Of a DNA stretch of 40,656 nucleotides, positions 31,350-40,075 are shown in pieces. Each line of letters begins with the position of its first letter. Positions within the stretch are counted from its first letter, which is position 1. Position numbers and translations under genes: made by a program. The stretch comes from a virus, in IMG/VR virus record IMGVR_UViG_3300044617_000810, positions 1 through 40,656 of that record. One strand, 5' to 3'. The notes under the pieces were generated by a model. That model searched no databases and was not told the DNA's origin. It was given only the letters and a program-made list of their open reading frames with translations.

Positions 31350-32087
31350 ATGCCGAAGGAATTGAAGAAAGCGTTCGGTTACATGAGAACGTCCAGTGCC
31401 ACGAACGTGGGCGAGGACAAGGATAGCGACAAGCGACAGCGTGCGGCCATCGAGGCATTCGCCAAGCGCAACGGGTATGAGTTGGTCGATGTCTTCTATG
31501 ACGCTGCGGTGTCGGGGGCGGACCCGATCGACACCCGGCCTGGCTTCCTGCGCCTGCTGGCTGCCGCCAAGACCCCCCACGGGGGTGCGACCACCCCGCC
31601 CCCCGCTGCCGGTGACGACACTCCTCACGCGCCACCCTCCAAAAAATACATTTTGGTCGAGAGCCCCGACCGCTTTGCCCGCGACCTGATTGTACAGCTG
31701 ACCGGCCACGACCTATTGAAGGCGCACGGCATAGAGTTGATCCCCACAACGGCGCCTGATTTCTTTATAGCCGACACCCCCACGGCAGTCATGGTGAGGC
31801 AGATCATGGGCTCAATCGCCGAGTTCCAGCGCGCCAATCTTGTTGCGCAATTGGCAGGCGCCCGCGCACGAAAGAAGGAGCTCACTGGCCGGTGCGAGGG
31901 CCGCAAGCCGATTTCTGCGACCTACCCCGAGGCAGCCTCCTTGGCGAAGCGTCTTCGCCGCAAGAAACCAAAGGGCGGCGTAATGAGCCTCCGGGCCATC
32001 AGCGCCGAACTCGCCGCCCAAGGCCACCTCAATGAGCGAGGCGCCCCGTTCAATCCCCGTGCCGTGCTTGAGATGGTCAATTCATAG
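31350..32087 (+). CDS. Serine recombinase (resolvase/invertase type)
   Basis: A 245-residue recombinase. The N-terminal catalytic part has FGYMRTSSATN (Ser nucleophile following YMRT) and VESPDRFARDLIVQ (catalytic Arg pair). FFIADTPTAVMVRQIMGSIA leads into the long E helix. A C-terminal helix-turn-helix (SLRAISAELAAQGHLNERG) would bind DNA. A Pro/Thr/Gly insert (about residues 73-97, from C-rich DNA) interrupts the usual LLAA-to-VESPDRFARD link. It lies between packaging genes, not by a tail-fibre switch. GGAGAG eight bases before ATG 31350 supports this start. Confidence 0.88.
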   Translation: MPKELKKAFGYMRTSSATNVGEDKDSDKRQRAAIEAFAKRNGYELVDVFYDAAVSGADPIDTRPGFLRLLAAAKTPHGGATTPPPAAGDDTPHAPPSKKYILVESPDRFARDLIVQLTGHDLLKAHGIELIPTTAPDFFIADTPTAVMVRQIMGSIAEFQRANLVAQLAGARARKKELTGRCEGRKPISATYPEAASLAKRLRRKKPKGGVMSLRAISAELAAQGHLNERGAPFNPRAVLEMVNS

Positions 32088-32095
32088 GTGTGGTG

Positions 32096-32563
32096 ATGGC
32101 AAAATCCCCAAGAGATCCCAATCGAAACAAACTGCCCAAACCACAGCAGATTGTTGATTACTGGAGAACGCGCGTCTCTGATCTTGGCGTGTATCACGAC
32201 TGGCAAGAGGAGTTGAGCGAAACCGAGTGCTTCGCGTGCGGGGATGGCCGTCGCGTTGCGAGGTGCCATATTGTCCCATACGCGCATGGCGGCGCCAACA
32301 GTGTCGAGAACTTGATGCTGCTCTGTCCACGTTGCCACGAGGAAAGTGAGCATATTCCGCCCGATGTCTTTTGGACGTGGTTACACAATCAGCGCCGCAC
32401 TGTGTGGGAAACGCCTATTGACCACCAGTTGCGCCGCATCAGGTCTTACGGGCTTGTAGAGAAAGCACTGGCGGCTGGCGTTGATCCAGACAATCCGAAG
32501 CAGGTTTTGGACTTCATGCGTCTTGCCATGTCGCCATTGAAAAACAAGGATGACGCGCAATGA
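32096..32563 (+). CDS. HNH endonuclease next to the large terminase
   Basis: A 155-residue HNH protein: CFACGD, then RCHIVPYAHGGANSVENLML and LCPRCHEES give the zinc-supported HNH core. HNH proteins beside terminases often assist DNA packaging (cleavage at cos or pac), though many are homing nucleases. The start at ATG 32096 is preferred over two in-frame GTGs just upstream (32090 and 32093). It ends in an ATGA overlap with a short frame leading to the terminase. Confidence 0.83.
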   Translation: MAKSPRDPNRNKLPKPQQIVDYWRTRVSDLGVYHDWQEELSETECFACGDGRRVARCHIVPYAHGGANSVENLMLLCPRCHEESEHIPPDVFWTWLHNQRRTVWETPIDHQLRRIRSYGLVEKALAAGVDPDNPKQVLDFMRLAMSPLKNKDDAQ

Positions 32564-32634
32564 GCCCCCGCCTGCATGGCGTCGGCACCTACACCGCGCA
32601 ACGCATCAAGAGGGAGATGGATGGCGTTCAATAA
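32560..32634 (+). CDS. 24-codon frame bridging HNH and terminase (possible leader peptide)
   Basis: Starts as ATGA with the HNH stop (32560) and reads MSPRLHGVGTYTAQRIKREM, ending four codons later at TAA 32634, 14 bases inside the terminase frame. It could couple translation of the terminase, or be chance. The short size gives little evidence. Confidence 0.3.
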   Translation: MSPRLHGVGTYTAQRIKREMDGVQ

Positions 32635-34246
32635 CAAGCTCACCCCCAAAGGTTTCAAGTCTCAGGTGGAGGTGCCGAAAGCGCCTCCACCCAAACCGTT
32701 CAAGTACAAACCGCCCCCACCCCCTCCACCCCCACCCCCGACACCCCAAGAGGAAATGGCGGCCATGACAAAAAAATTGCAGGAAAAAAACGAGGCCGAA
32801 GGGCTGGAAATTGCGCCAGCCCCAGACCCTGCTGCAGCCAAGCCTGCCGAGCGAGAGGCGATTGCGCAAAGCCTGCAGGCCGTTCTGGTGATGTATGCTG
32901 ATGACCCGGTTGGCTTTGTGACCGACGTCCTGAAGGCATCACCAGACCCGTGGCAAGGCGATTTGCTGATGGCGGTGGCAAAGGGCGAGCGGCGCATCAC
33001 GGTGCGTGCCGGCCACGGCGTAGGAAAGAGCACCACCTGCGCCTGGCTGCTGATCTGGCATATGGTGACGAGGTTTCCGCAGAAGGCCGTCGTCACGGCT
33101 CCAACTGCCGGTCAGCTGTTCGACGCTTTGTTTGCCGAGGTAAAGGTCTGGATCAACCGGCTGCCGGCTCCGATCCGCGAACTGTTCGACATGACGTCCG
33201 AGAAGATTGTTCTGAAGGCGGCACCCGAAGCCAGCTTCATCTCGGCGCGCACGTCGAGTGCCGATCGACCGGAAGCATTGGCCGGCGTTCACTCCGAGCA
33301 CGTCCTGCTGATCTGCGACGAGGCGTCGGCCATCCCCGAGGCTGTTTATGAAAGTGCGGCTGGCTCGATGTCAGGCGAGCATGCGTGTACGGTGTTGATC
33401 GGCAACCCGACCAGAAATTCTGGTCTGTTTTTCAAGACGCATCACCAGCTGGCGTCGGAATGGAGGACGATGCACGTCTCCTGCCTGAACAGCAAGCGCG
33501 TGAGTTCTGATTTCGTAAAACAAATTGCCGACACCTATGGCCCCGAAAGCACAGCCTACCGCGTGCGTGTCCTGGGTGAGTTTGCCCTCCGCGACGACGA
33601 CACGCTGATCTCTGCCGAGCTGGTGGATAGCGCGATGTCACGGGACGTGGCGCTGGTGGCGACTGATCCGCTGGTCTACGGCATCGACGTGGCGCGGTTT
33701 GGCGATGACCGATCGGTGATGTGCAAGCGGCGCGGCAACGTCGTGCTGGAGTTCAAGACCTGGCAGGGTCTGGATCTGATGCAGCTGACCGGCGCGATCG
33801 TGAACGAGGCCAAGACCGACAAGCCTGCCGAAATCTGCGTTGACTCGATCGGCCTGGGGTCTGGCGTTGCCGACCGGCTGCGCGAATTGGGGCAGGTGGT
33901 GCGGGATGTCAATGTTTCCGAATCCTCGGCCATGAACCCGCAGGCGGCGAAGCTTCGCGACGAGCTGTGGTTGAGCGTGAAGGAATGGCTCAATGCGCGG
34001 GCATGCAAACTGCCCAAGATGGTAGAGCTGCGGCAGGAGCTGGTAGCGCCGACTTACACTTTTACGTCCAACGGCAAGATCAAGGTCGAGGGCAAGCAGG
34101 AGATGAAACGCCGCGGCATGCGTTCGCCAGACCTGGCGGATGCCTTGTGCGTGACCTTTGCGTCGGTGGCTTCAAGGGTAGGGGGCAGATCTCCAAAGTG
34201 GGTGCCAGGCAAGCCAATACGAAGAAGCATCAAAGGCGTTGTTTAG
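32621..34246 (+). CDS. terL: Terminase large subunit
   Basis: A 541-residue DNA-packaging motor. Walker A is RAGHGVGKST (about 129-138), Walker B LLICDEAS (about 229-236). The RNase-H-like nuclease domain has GIDVARFGDDRSV (about 353), ICVDSIGLGSG and SPDLADALCV. ATG 32621, with AGAGGGAG just before it, is chosen; an upstream in-frame ATG (32576) lacks a ribosome site. The N-terminal region has a run of about ten Pro (residues 27-37) encoded by C-rich DNA, unusual for terminases. It acts at the portal ring encoded downstream. Confidence 0.93.
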   Translation: MAFNNKLTPKGFKSQVEVPKAPPPKPFKYKPPPPPPPPPPTPQEEMAAMTKKLQEKNEAEGLEIAPAPDPAAAKPAEREAIAQSLQAVLVMYADDPVGFVTDVLKASPDPWQGDLLMAVAKGERRITVRAGHGVGKSTTCAWLLIWHMVTRFPQKAVVTAPTAGQLFDALFAEVKVWINRLPAPIRELFDMTSEKIVLKAAPEASFISARTSSADRPEALAGVHSEHVLLICDEASAIPEAVYESAAGSMSGEHACTVLIGNPTRNSGLFFKTHHQLASEWRTMHVSCLNSKRVSSDFVKQIADTYGPESTAYRVRVLGEFALRDDDTLISAELVDSAMSRDVALVATDPLVYGIDVARFGDDRSVMCKRRGNVVLEFKTWQGLDLMQLTGAIVNEAKTDKPAEICVDSIGLGSGVADRLRELGQVVRDVNVSESSAMNPQAAKLRDELWLSVKEWLNARACKLPKMVELRQELVAPTYTFTSNGKIKVEGKQEMKRRGMRSPDLADALCVTFASVASRVGGRSPKWVPGKPIRRSIKGVV

Positions 34247-34271
34247 GTCTTTTTTTTGGGCGGATGGATGT

Positions 34272-34285
34272 AATGTTATAACATT
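34272..34285. promoter_or_regulatory. Perfect 14-bp palindrome in the gap after terL
   Basis: AATGTTATAACATT is perfectly self-complementary. It lies in the 96-base AT-rich gap between the terminase and the Gly-rich gene, upstream of a TATAGT box (34297-34302). It could bind a dimeric regulator or be a weak promoter element. A run of eight T at 34250-34257, without a clear stem, follows the terminase stop. Confidence 0.4.
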
Positions 34286-34342
34286 GCAAATCAAGATATA
34301 GTATGTTACAGGCTATAGACCCCCAATAGGTTGAGGGATGAT

Positions 34343-35080
34343 ATGCCAAAAGATGATACCGCTTACGGGCCGAGTTCGAACCCATCTTCCTCCGGTTACA
34401 AAGGGGGCGGGGGTGGCGGCAACCGTGGCGGTAATGCCGGCAACTCTTCCAGTCGCAGCAATAGTGGCGGCGGCAACTGGTCCCAGAACACCAATGCCGC
34501 ACGCAATCAGGTGGCTGGGCCGCGTGGGCAGGGTGGTCCGCCGGCTGGCACTGGCCTGACGACCGGCAAGACGGTTTACGGCAATACGGCGTATGGACCT
34601 GCCGGTGGCAGGGCAACTGGCTACGCAACCATGTCCCGCCCCGGCGCCAACTATGGCGTTGGTCCGTCCACGGCGACCTATTCCAACTATCGCAATCTGG
34701 ACGGCTCGCAGAGGTTTGCCGGCAATCCGTCCGTGTCGGCTCGCAACGCTGGCGTCGGGGCCAACCAGATCGCAGCGCGCCAATCTGCAATGGCGCCAGC
34801 AGTCATGCCGACTGGTGGCTTGCTTGATCCGCAGCCTTCGACCATTCAGTCGCGGGAATTTCCATATGGAAGCTATCAGGTCGGCGGCTACGGCATGCCG
34901 GGATATATTGGCGGCGACTATGGAATGTGGGCCGGAGTAAGCGGCCAGCCCGTAAACAATAAATTTCTCCAGCGGCCTGGCATCGACACGACATATCCGG
35001 GTGGGCAAGGCAACATTGCGCTCGCACCTGGCATTTCTCGCCCAATCAGCCCCAGCACTGGATTGCAGAGGGTCAGATAA
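34343..35080 (+). CDS. Glycine-rich low-complexity protein (245 aa)
   Basis: Begins MPKDDTAYGPSSNPSSSGYK. Residues 20-60 are Gly/Asn/Ser-rich and the rest Gly/Tyr/Ala-rich (YGNTAYGPAGGRATGY, YQVGGYGMPGYIGGDYG). It is likely disordered or fibrous. It sits between terminase and portal, where some podoviruses encode internal or head proteins; the role is unknown. GAGGG before the ATG at 34343 fixes the start (an in-frame start 12 bases upstream has no such site). TAATG couples it to the next gene. Confidence 0.7.
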   Translation: MPKDDTAYGPSSNPSSSGYKGGGGGGNRGGNAGNSSSRSNSGGGNWSQNTNAARNQVAGPRGQGGPPAGTGLTTGKTVYGNTAYGPAGGRATGYATMSRPGANYGVGPSTATYSNYRNLDGSQRFAGNPSVSARNAGVGANQIAARQSAMAPAVMPTGGLLDPQPSTIQSREFPYGSYQVGGYGMPGYIGGDYGMWAGVSGQPVNNKFLQRPGIDTTYPGGQGNIALAPGISRPISPSTGLQRVR

Positions 35081-35436
35081 TGGCAGACACCCCTCAGACA
35101 CCCAGCAAAGGGTCGGAAGCCATTGATCGCATCAAGTGGCTGTTCAATAATGCTTCCAGCAACATGCGCAGCGGCCCAGGAATATTGCCGCTGTTGATGA
35201 TGGGCATGACTGGCCAGCCTATGCCTGGCTTCAATTATCGTCATTTTTACAACCAGGCCATCAACCGCGGCCAGAACCCGGCAGAAGTATTACCGTGGCT
35301 GAACGGTGATTGGTCTGGTTCCTCTCAGTCTTCCAGCAATCAGCAGCCGGCAAATCCGATCGGCGGCATGCCGCAGTGGTATCAGGATTGGTACAGCTCG
35401 CAAGGCAAGTTCGGTGGCCCGCGGGGTCTGCTTTGA
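35080..35436 (+). CDS. Hypothetical 118-aa protein upstream of portal
   Basis: A Ser/Asn/Pro/Gly-rich protein (RIKWLFNNASSNMRSGPGIL then PLLMMGMTGQPMPGFN), ending in aromatic-rich MPQWYQDWYSSQGKFGG. No family is recognised. It starts in the TAATG overlap with the Gly-rich gene and ends in TTGA with the portal, so the three are translated together. It may be a minor head component. Confidence 0.65.
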   Translation: MADTPQTPSKGSEAIDRIKWLFNNASSNMRSGPGILPLLMMGMTGQPMPGFNYRHFYNQAINRGQNPAEVLPWLNGDWSGSSQSSSNQQPANPIGGMPQWYQDWYSSQGKFGGPRGLL

Positions 35437-37601
35437 GCGAAGATGATTTCACCGAAAACACACTAGCAGCAATGGGCCTCGACGGCGAAGACGCCGCTTC
35501 CGAGGGTATGTCGAAGGAAGAGTTTCAGGGTGCGGTGAAGGCCGCCATCACTGACGCCTGCGATTACATTGATGACGAGATCGCGCCGGCTCGAGAGAAG
35601 GCGCAGAAATATTATCGCGGCGATCCGTTCGGCAATGAGGAGGAAGGCAGATCTCAGGTCGTTATGACCGAAGTCCACGACGTCATTCTTGCCATGATGC
35701 CGTCTCTCTTGCGTGTGTTCACTGCATCGGAAAAGCCAGTCGAATTTGCGCCCCGCCGGTTTGAAGATGTTCCAATGGCGGAACAGGCGACAGACTACGT
35801 TTCTTATGTTTTTTCCGTGGACAATCCCGGTTTTACGATCTTGCACTCGGCGTTCAAGGACGCACTCAAGAGCAAGATTGGAATTTTCAAGTGGTATACC
35901 GCCACGACCTACAACATCAGCGAAGAGAAATATTCTGGCATTGATGTGGGTCAGCTGAACCTGCTGCAGCAAAACGGCCAGATCGAAATGATCTCCGTGG
36001 CAGAGCGCGGCGAAGGCGAGCCCGATCCGTTGACTGGTATGCCTTCGCCTCTTTTCGACGTCATGATTAGGCGTCGGGAAGAAAAGAAACGTCAGGTGAT
36101 TGAGTGCGTACCACCTGAAGAGTTCATCATTGCGCGCAATGCCCGCGATCTCGACAACGCAGATTATGTTGGCCACCGTTCGCTGAAGACGCTCTCTGAA
36201 CTGGTGGCGATGGGCTACGATCGCGAGGATATTGAAGAGCACGGCAACAGCGCATCTACTTTTGAGATGAACCTCGAAGCTCAGACGCGCAACCCGGCGC
36301 TGCGCGAATGGCTTGGCGGCGCCACAGACAATTCCGTTGACCCGGCCATGCGCCGTTACGAGTACATCGAAAGCTACATTCGCATCGACAAGGACGGTGA
36401 CGGCATTGCCGAGCTTCGCCGCGTCTGCACGATTGGTCAGGCTTGCTACATCCTGCACGATGAAGTCGTTGATCGTGTCAAGATGTCCGTCATCTGCCCA
36501 GATCCCGAAAGCCATATGGTCATCGGATCATCCATTGCAGACCAGGTGATGGACCTGCAGCTGATCAAGTCCAACGTGGTCCGCAACACCCTCGACAGCC
36601 TGGCGCAGGTGATCCACCCCCGCACGGTCGTGGTCGAGGGCATGGTCAATATGGATGATGTTCTGAACGTCGAGACTGGCGGCGTGATCCGCGCAACTCA
36701 GCCAGGCATGATCCAAGAGTTGGGCAACACATTTGTTGGCCAGCAGGCGCTTCCCATGCTGGGATACTTGGACGACATCAAGTCAAGTCGCACTGGCATA
36801 TCCAAGGCGTCTCAAGGTCTGGACCCTGATGTCCTGCAATCAACCACCAAGGCGGCTGTGACTGCGACCATGAGTGCTGCGCAAGAGCGACTTGAGATGG
36901 TTGCCCGCATTTTTGCCGAGACTGGCATCAAGCGTCTGTTTCGCGGCCTTTTGAAAGAAGTCATTGAGAACCAGGATCGCCCCCGCATGGTGCGTCTGCG
37001 TAATCAGTGGGTGCCAATTGATCCGCGGTCGTGGGATGCCGACATGGACGTGATTGTCAATGTTGGATTGGGTACTGGATCAATCGAGCAGCGGGTGCAG
37101 TCGCTGATGGCGATCGTGGCTCAGCAGAAGGAAATCTTGCAGACACTTGGGCCAAACAATCCGTTGGTCAGCGTCAAGCAATTCCGCAACACCTTGGCGC
37201 AGATCATTGAGCTTCAAGGTTTCAAAGACCCGTCTCGTTATTTCAACGAGATCACGCCCGAAGCTGAAGCGCAGATGGCGCAACCCCAGCAGCAGCAACA
37301 GGCCGACCCTGCTCAGATTTTGGCGCAGGTCGAAGCTCAGAAAATCCAGAAGGATATGCAGATCGCGCAGATGAAGGCCGAGCTTGAGGTCGAGAAGCAG
37401 CGCAAGGCTGACGATCTGGAGCGCGACCGCCTCGACGCCGACATCTGGCTGAAGGCAACCGAGATGCAGCTGAAATACGGCACGCAGATCCAGGTCGAGC
37501 AGCTGTACGCCATGCTCCAGCGCGATCGTGACGCTGCAAAGCTAGCGGCGCAACAGCAGGCTGCGGCGATGCGTCAGCAACAGCCGATTGGGGTGCAGTG
37601 A
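35433..37601 (+). CDS. Portal protein with probable TTG start
   Basis: A 722-residue portal, the dodecameric DNA gate between capsid and tail. Recognisable segments are CDYIDDEIAPAREKAQKYYR near the N-terminus, then VTEVHDVILAMMPSLLRVFT-like wing and stem regions. SSRTGISKASQGLDPDVLQS and TKAAVTATMSAAQERLEM match SU10-like podovirus portals, and a Gln-rich coiled tail (about 650-722) follows. The in-frame start that fits the operon is TTG 35433 (TTGA overlap); an ATG at 35472 lacks a ribosome site. It follows the terminase, as expected. Confidence 0.9.
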   Translation: MSEDDFTENTLAAMGLDGEDAASEGMSKEEFQGAVKAAITDACDYIDDEIAPAREKAQKYYRGDPFGNEEEGRSQVVMTEVHDVILAMMPSLLRVFTASEKPVEFAPRRFEDVPMAEQATDYVSYVFSVDNPGFTILHSAFKDALKSKIGIFKWYTATTYNISEEKYSGIDVGQLNLLQQNGQIEMISVAERGEGEPDPLTGMPSPLFDVMIRRREEKKRQVIECVPPEEFIIARNARDLDNADYVGHRSLKTLSELVAMGYDREDIEEHGNSASTFEMNLEAQTRNPALREWLGGATDNSVDPAMRRYEYIESYIRIDKDGDGIAELRRVCTIGQACYILHDEVVDRVKMSVICPDPESHMVIGSSIADQVMDLQLIKSNVVRNTLDSLAQVIHPRTVVVEGMVNMDDVLNVETGGVIRATQPGMIQELGNTFVGQQALPMLGYLDDIKSSRTGISKASQGLDPDVLQSTTKAAVTATMSAAQERLEMVARIFAETGIKRLFRGLLKEVIENQDRPRMVRLRNQWVPIDPRSWDADMDVIVNVGLGTGSIEQRVQSLMAIVAQQKEILQTLGPNNPLVSVKQFRNTLAQIIELQGFKDPSRYFNEITPEAEAQMAQPQQQQQADPAQILAQVEAQKIQKDMQIAQMKAELEVEKQRKADDLERDRLDADIWLKATEMQLKYGTQIQVEQLYAMLQRDRDAAKLAAQQQAAAMRQQQPIGVQ

Positions 37602-39778
37602 TGGCGATGTCCTACACACCACGCATTCCCGGTTATCTGAGCGATGGTAGCGAGCTTTCCTCATATGAACCGACGTTTCGCGAGCGCGCGACAGATTGGA
37701 TGCGCGGCTTGCTTTACAGTGATGATCGCGAAGGGCAGCTCAAGGCAGAGCAGCTGTCAAATGTGCTTGAGTTTACGCCATATGGTGTCGCGACCGGCAT
37801 TGATGACGTGCGCGAGGCTTTAGGTACTGGAGACTATCTAACTGCTGGTACGATGGCCGCTATGGCTGCGTTACCTGGCGCCACACCAAAGCGCATGACG
37901 CAGTTACCAAATCTGCGCGAGATGCCGGTAGAACAGGCTGTCAAAGTGGCTCGCAAAGAGCCTCATTTGATGCCCTCATCCGATCGTACTGAGGGCGCTT
38001 TCATTGGTGGTCCACGCAGTATTCAAGATCGTAAAGACCTGCTCAAGATGCGCCGTGAGCTTGACAAGACGGTAGCGCGCGATCCTCGTGGCGGTGATTG
38101 GTATGATCGGTATCGCGCCAGCGTTAACGAGGTTACAGGCGGAGATACTCGCGATAATCTTTGGATGACGAACATTCAAGGCCAATATTCTGCTGGCGTT
38201 TCACCGCAGGCAGAATTGGCTTTTGCATTAAAGGATACCAATTCCTCTATTGCCACCGGCAAACCAGTAAAAGCGGCCCGCCCTGCTCAACAGCAGGCTT
38301 CCATGCGTGCAATTGTAAACAATGACCCGACCGAGTTTCAGTTGGGTGCAAAGACGGGTGAGTATGCACGCCGGGTGAACCCGGATCAGCCTGGACCGGC
38401 TACGGCTACGGGCGTCAATGATTTCCGGCATGCTAGAAATCTAGGATACACGGAGCCAGACGGTACTCCACAGCGCAATGCTCTTTCAGGAGCACAGCAT
38501 ATCTTCTCAGATTACGAAACAGCCCTTGCGGTTGATCGCGCCAACAAGAAGAACCTTTCCGGTCGTAGCAACTGGACAGGCGAGCAGTTGCAGGCCGTTC
38601 CGTGGGTGGTGCAGAAGGCAGATGATCTATGGTCACGCCAGTCTGCCGGCTACATTTCTGAAGCGCGCTCGATGCTGAAGGGCGGAACGCAGCAGGAAAT
38701 TGAAAATGCCGCTCGCGAGCTTGCATTTCAGGACGCAAACAAAACGATCGGCGACTTCTTTCCCAAGCACACGGCCTATGCGACCTATGAGGCACAGCCT
38801 GGCGCTATGACAGGGCATCTTCCGGGCTCTGTAGGTGCGCCAAGCTGGCAGCGTGATTTGTATGCCAATGACACGCGTAGCGCATGGAACACAGCTCCTG
38901 GTGGCCGTGACGCGCTTTATTCAGGTATGCGATTGGGAGACACTGGATACGGCATGCGTGTGCGCCCTTCGCTTGAAATGCAGGGCATGTATACTCCGCC
39001 TGGCGGCGCCACAGAATTTAATCCTGGAAACGTGGCTCGTCCGCTTGTGGCGTTCCAATCTGGCGATGTGAAAAGCGTCCCTATGGCAGACCGCGGGCTG
39101 CTTGATGGGGTCGAGGCTACGCGTGCTTACATTGACGCACAAGGCGCAGGTGCGTGGCACAAGCCTTGGACAGATGGTTCGCCCGGCCAGTCGAATAGTG
39201 TCTTCATTACAAAAAAAACGCCCGGCATCCTTGACCCGGTTGAAATGCAGAATTTACAGCAGATCGGCGCGCAAGCTGGATTGCCTGACATCGTGGACGT
39301 GAACGAAGGTGTCACGATGACGAGTTTCTATCCAGAACCCGTTGGCCGTACGCCTAAACAGCAGAAAAGCCTTTCGGCAAACATTGCTAACGCTGGCGAC
39401 TACCGCTCGATTGAGCGCGCCAAGGTGGACAGCGGCTATATTGGTTATGAAAAAGCCTGGGAGCAGCAAGGCAAGGGTGGAGCAACCCGCAAGCTGCTCC
39501 GTACCATTGACGACTTGCCGCGCGCAACGCAGAGGGCTTTGGACAACAATCCGGCCGTCCCTCAAGGCGCTTTGGCACGCCTTGAGCGCGACGAACAATG
39601 GGCAGCAACTTGGGGAGCAACGCGCGCCGACATCCAAAACGCCAGAAAGATTATTGGCGACGGGCCGGGCTGGATTGGCCGGCTTCGTGTTGCGGTGCGT
39701 CGAAAAGAAATCCTTCCGGCGATCGCTACCGCTCTTGTGGCTTCTTCAGCAATGCAGGGGGTCGGGGATGAGCAATAG
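37601..39778 (+). CDS. Large hypothetical virion (ejection-like) protein, 725 aa
   Basis: Begins MAMSYTPRIPGYLSDGSELS. Then come LEFTPYGVATGIDDVREALG and an Ala/Met-rich hydrophobic hairpin (DYLTAGTMAAMAALPGAT), like the start of large phage ejection or head proteins. The middle and end are soluble with many Asp/Arg and no motif I can name; it ends with a small hydrophobic helix (ILPAIATALVASSAMQG). The TGATG overlap links it to the portal. The 3' end overlaps the reverse-strand gene by 53 bases. Confidence 0.7.
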   Translation: MAMSYTPRIPGYLSDGSELSSYEPTFRERATDWMRGLLYSDDREGQLKAEQLSNVLEFTPYGVATGIDDVREALGTGDYLTAGTMAAMAALPGATPKRMTQLPNLREMPVEQAVKVARKEPHLMPSSDRTEGAFIGGPRSIQDRKDLLKMRRELDKTVARDPRGGDWYDRYRASVNEVTGGDTRDNLWMTNIQGQYSAGVSPQAELAFALKDTNSSIATGKPVKAARPAQQQASMRAIVNNDPTEFQLGAKTGEYARRVNPDQPGPATATGVNDFRHARNLGYTEPDGTPQRNALSGAQHIFSDYETALAVDRANKKNLSGRSNWTGEQLQAVPWVVQKADDLWSRQSAGYISEARSMLKGGTQQEIENAARELAFQDANKTIGDFFPKHTAYATYEAQPGAMTGHLPGSVGAPSWQRDLYANDTRSAWNTAPGGRDALYSGMRLGDTGYGMRVRPSLEMQGMYTPPGGATEFNPGNVARPLVAFQSGDVKSVPMADRGLLDGVEATRAYIDAQGAGAWHKPWTDGSPGQSNSVFITKKTPGILDPVEMQNLQQIGAQAGLPDIVDVNEGVTMTSFYPEPVGRTPKQQKSLSANIANAGDYRSIERAKVDSGYIGYEKAWEQQGKGGATRKLLRTIDDLPRATQRALDNNPAVPQGALARLERDEQWAATWGATRADIQNARKIIGDGPGWIGRLRVAVRRKEILPAIATALVASSAMQGVGDEQ

Positions 39779-39962
39779 CCACCGAGTTAATCCCGCTGTC
39801 GATCATCCGGTAAAATTCTTCCTGCTCCCGCTCGGTCGTACGAGAGATCCACTCCAACGGCGGTCTAGGATAATCCTGCGGAGTGTTACGAGCTTTCTCA
39901 GCAAGCTGTTCTTGGCTCATCCAGGCTTCGTCGGGCCAAGGCCGGTTGCGGACAGTTCCCAT
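39726..39962 (-). CDS. Reverse-strand moron-like hypothetical protein (78 aa)
   Basis: The complete copy of the gene truncated at the left edge. It is a small, Pro/Arg/Glu-rich protein (WMSQEQLAEKARNTPQDYPR, then PPLEWISRTTEREQEEFYRM). CAGGAG precedes the ATG at 39962. It faces the late operon and overlaps the end of the 725-residue gene by 53 bases; its own promoter-like boxes lie at 40032-40060. No family is recognised. It is the stable flank of the variable cassette. Confidence 0.75.
   Translation of the reverse strand: MGTVRNRPWPDEAWMSQEQLAEKARNTPQDYPRPPLEWISRTTEREQEEFYRMIDSGINSVAIAHPRPPALLKKPQER
39815..39941. repeat. Right copy of the contig-end repeat, exact to 1-127
   Basis: Partner of 1-127 (offset 39814). 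It contains the coding start half of the reverse-strand gene. After 39941 the two copies differ at scattered sites, then diverge strongly from about 39990. Confidence 0.95.
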
Positions 39963-40031
39963 AACTTGATCTCCTGTTTAGCTGTTTGGGCAGGTGGCCC
40001 TGGCCGCAAGTTGGTTAAATCGCCAAAAGCG

Positions 40032-40060
40032 ATGTTACGCTCATTCTGCGCTAGCGTCAA
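40032..40060 (-). promoter_or_regulatory. Putative promoter of the reverse-strand gene (right allele)
   Basis: Reverse strand TTGACG (40055-40060), 17 bases, TAACAT (40032-40037). It has the same spacing as in the left allele with a different spacer sequence. Downstream, a GATTTAA-containing leader is also shared by both alleles. Confidence 0.5.
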
Positions 40061-40075
40061 ATACGGTGTATGTAT

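Noticed and set aside
34370-34395. T-loop-like GAGTTCGAACCC as a possible tRNA or attP core
   Set aside because: It lies inside the Gly-rich gene and no acceptor, D or anticodon arms can be drawn around it. No tRNA gene was found elsewhere.
35463-36515. 350-codon reverse-strand frame under the portal gene
   Set aside because: Antisense image of the portal; composition is typical of a shadow frame and it has no link to neighbours.
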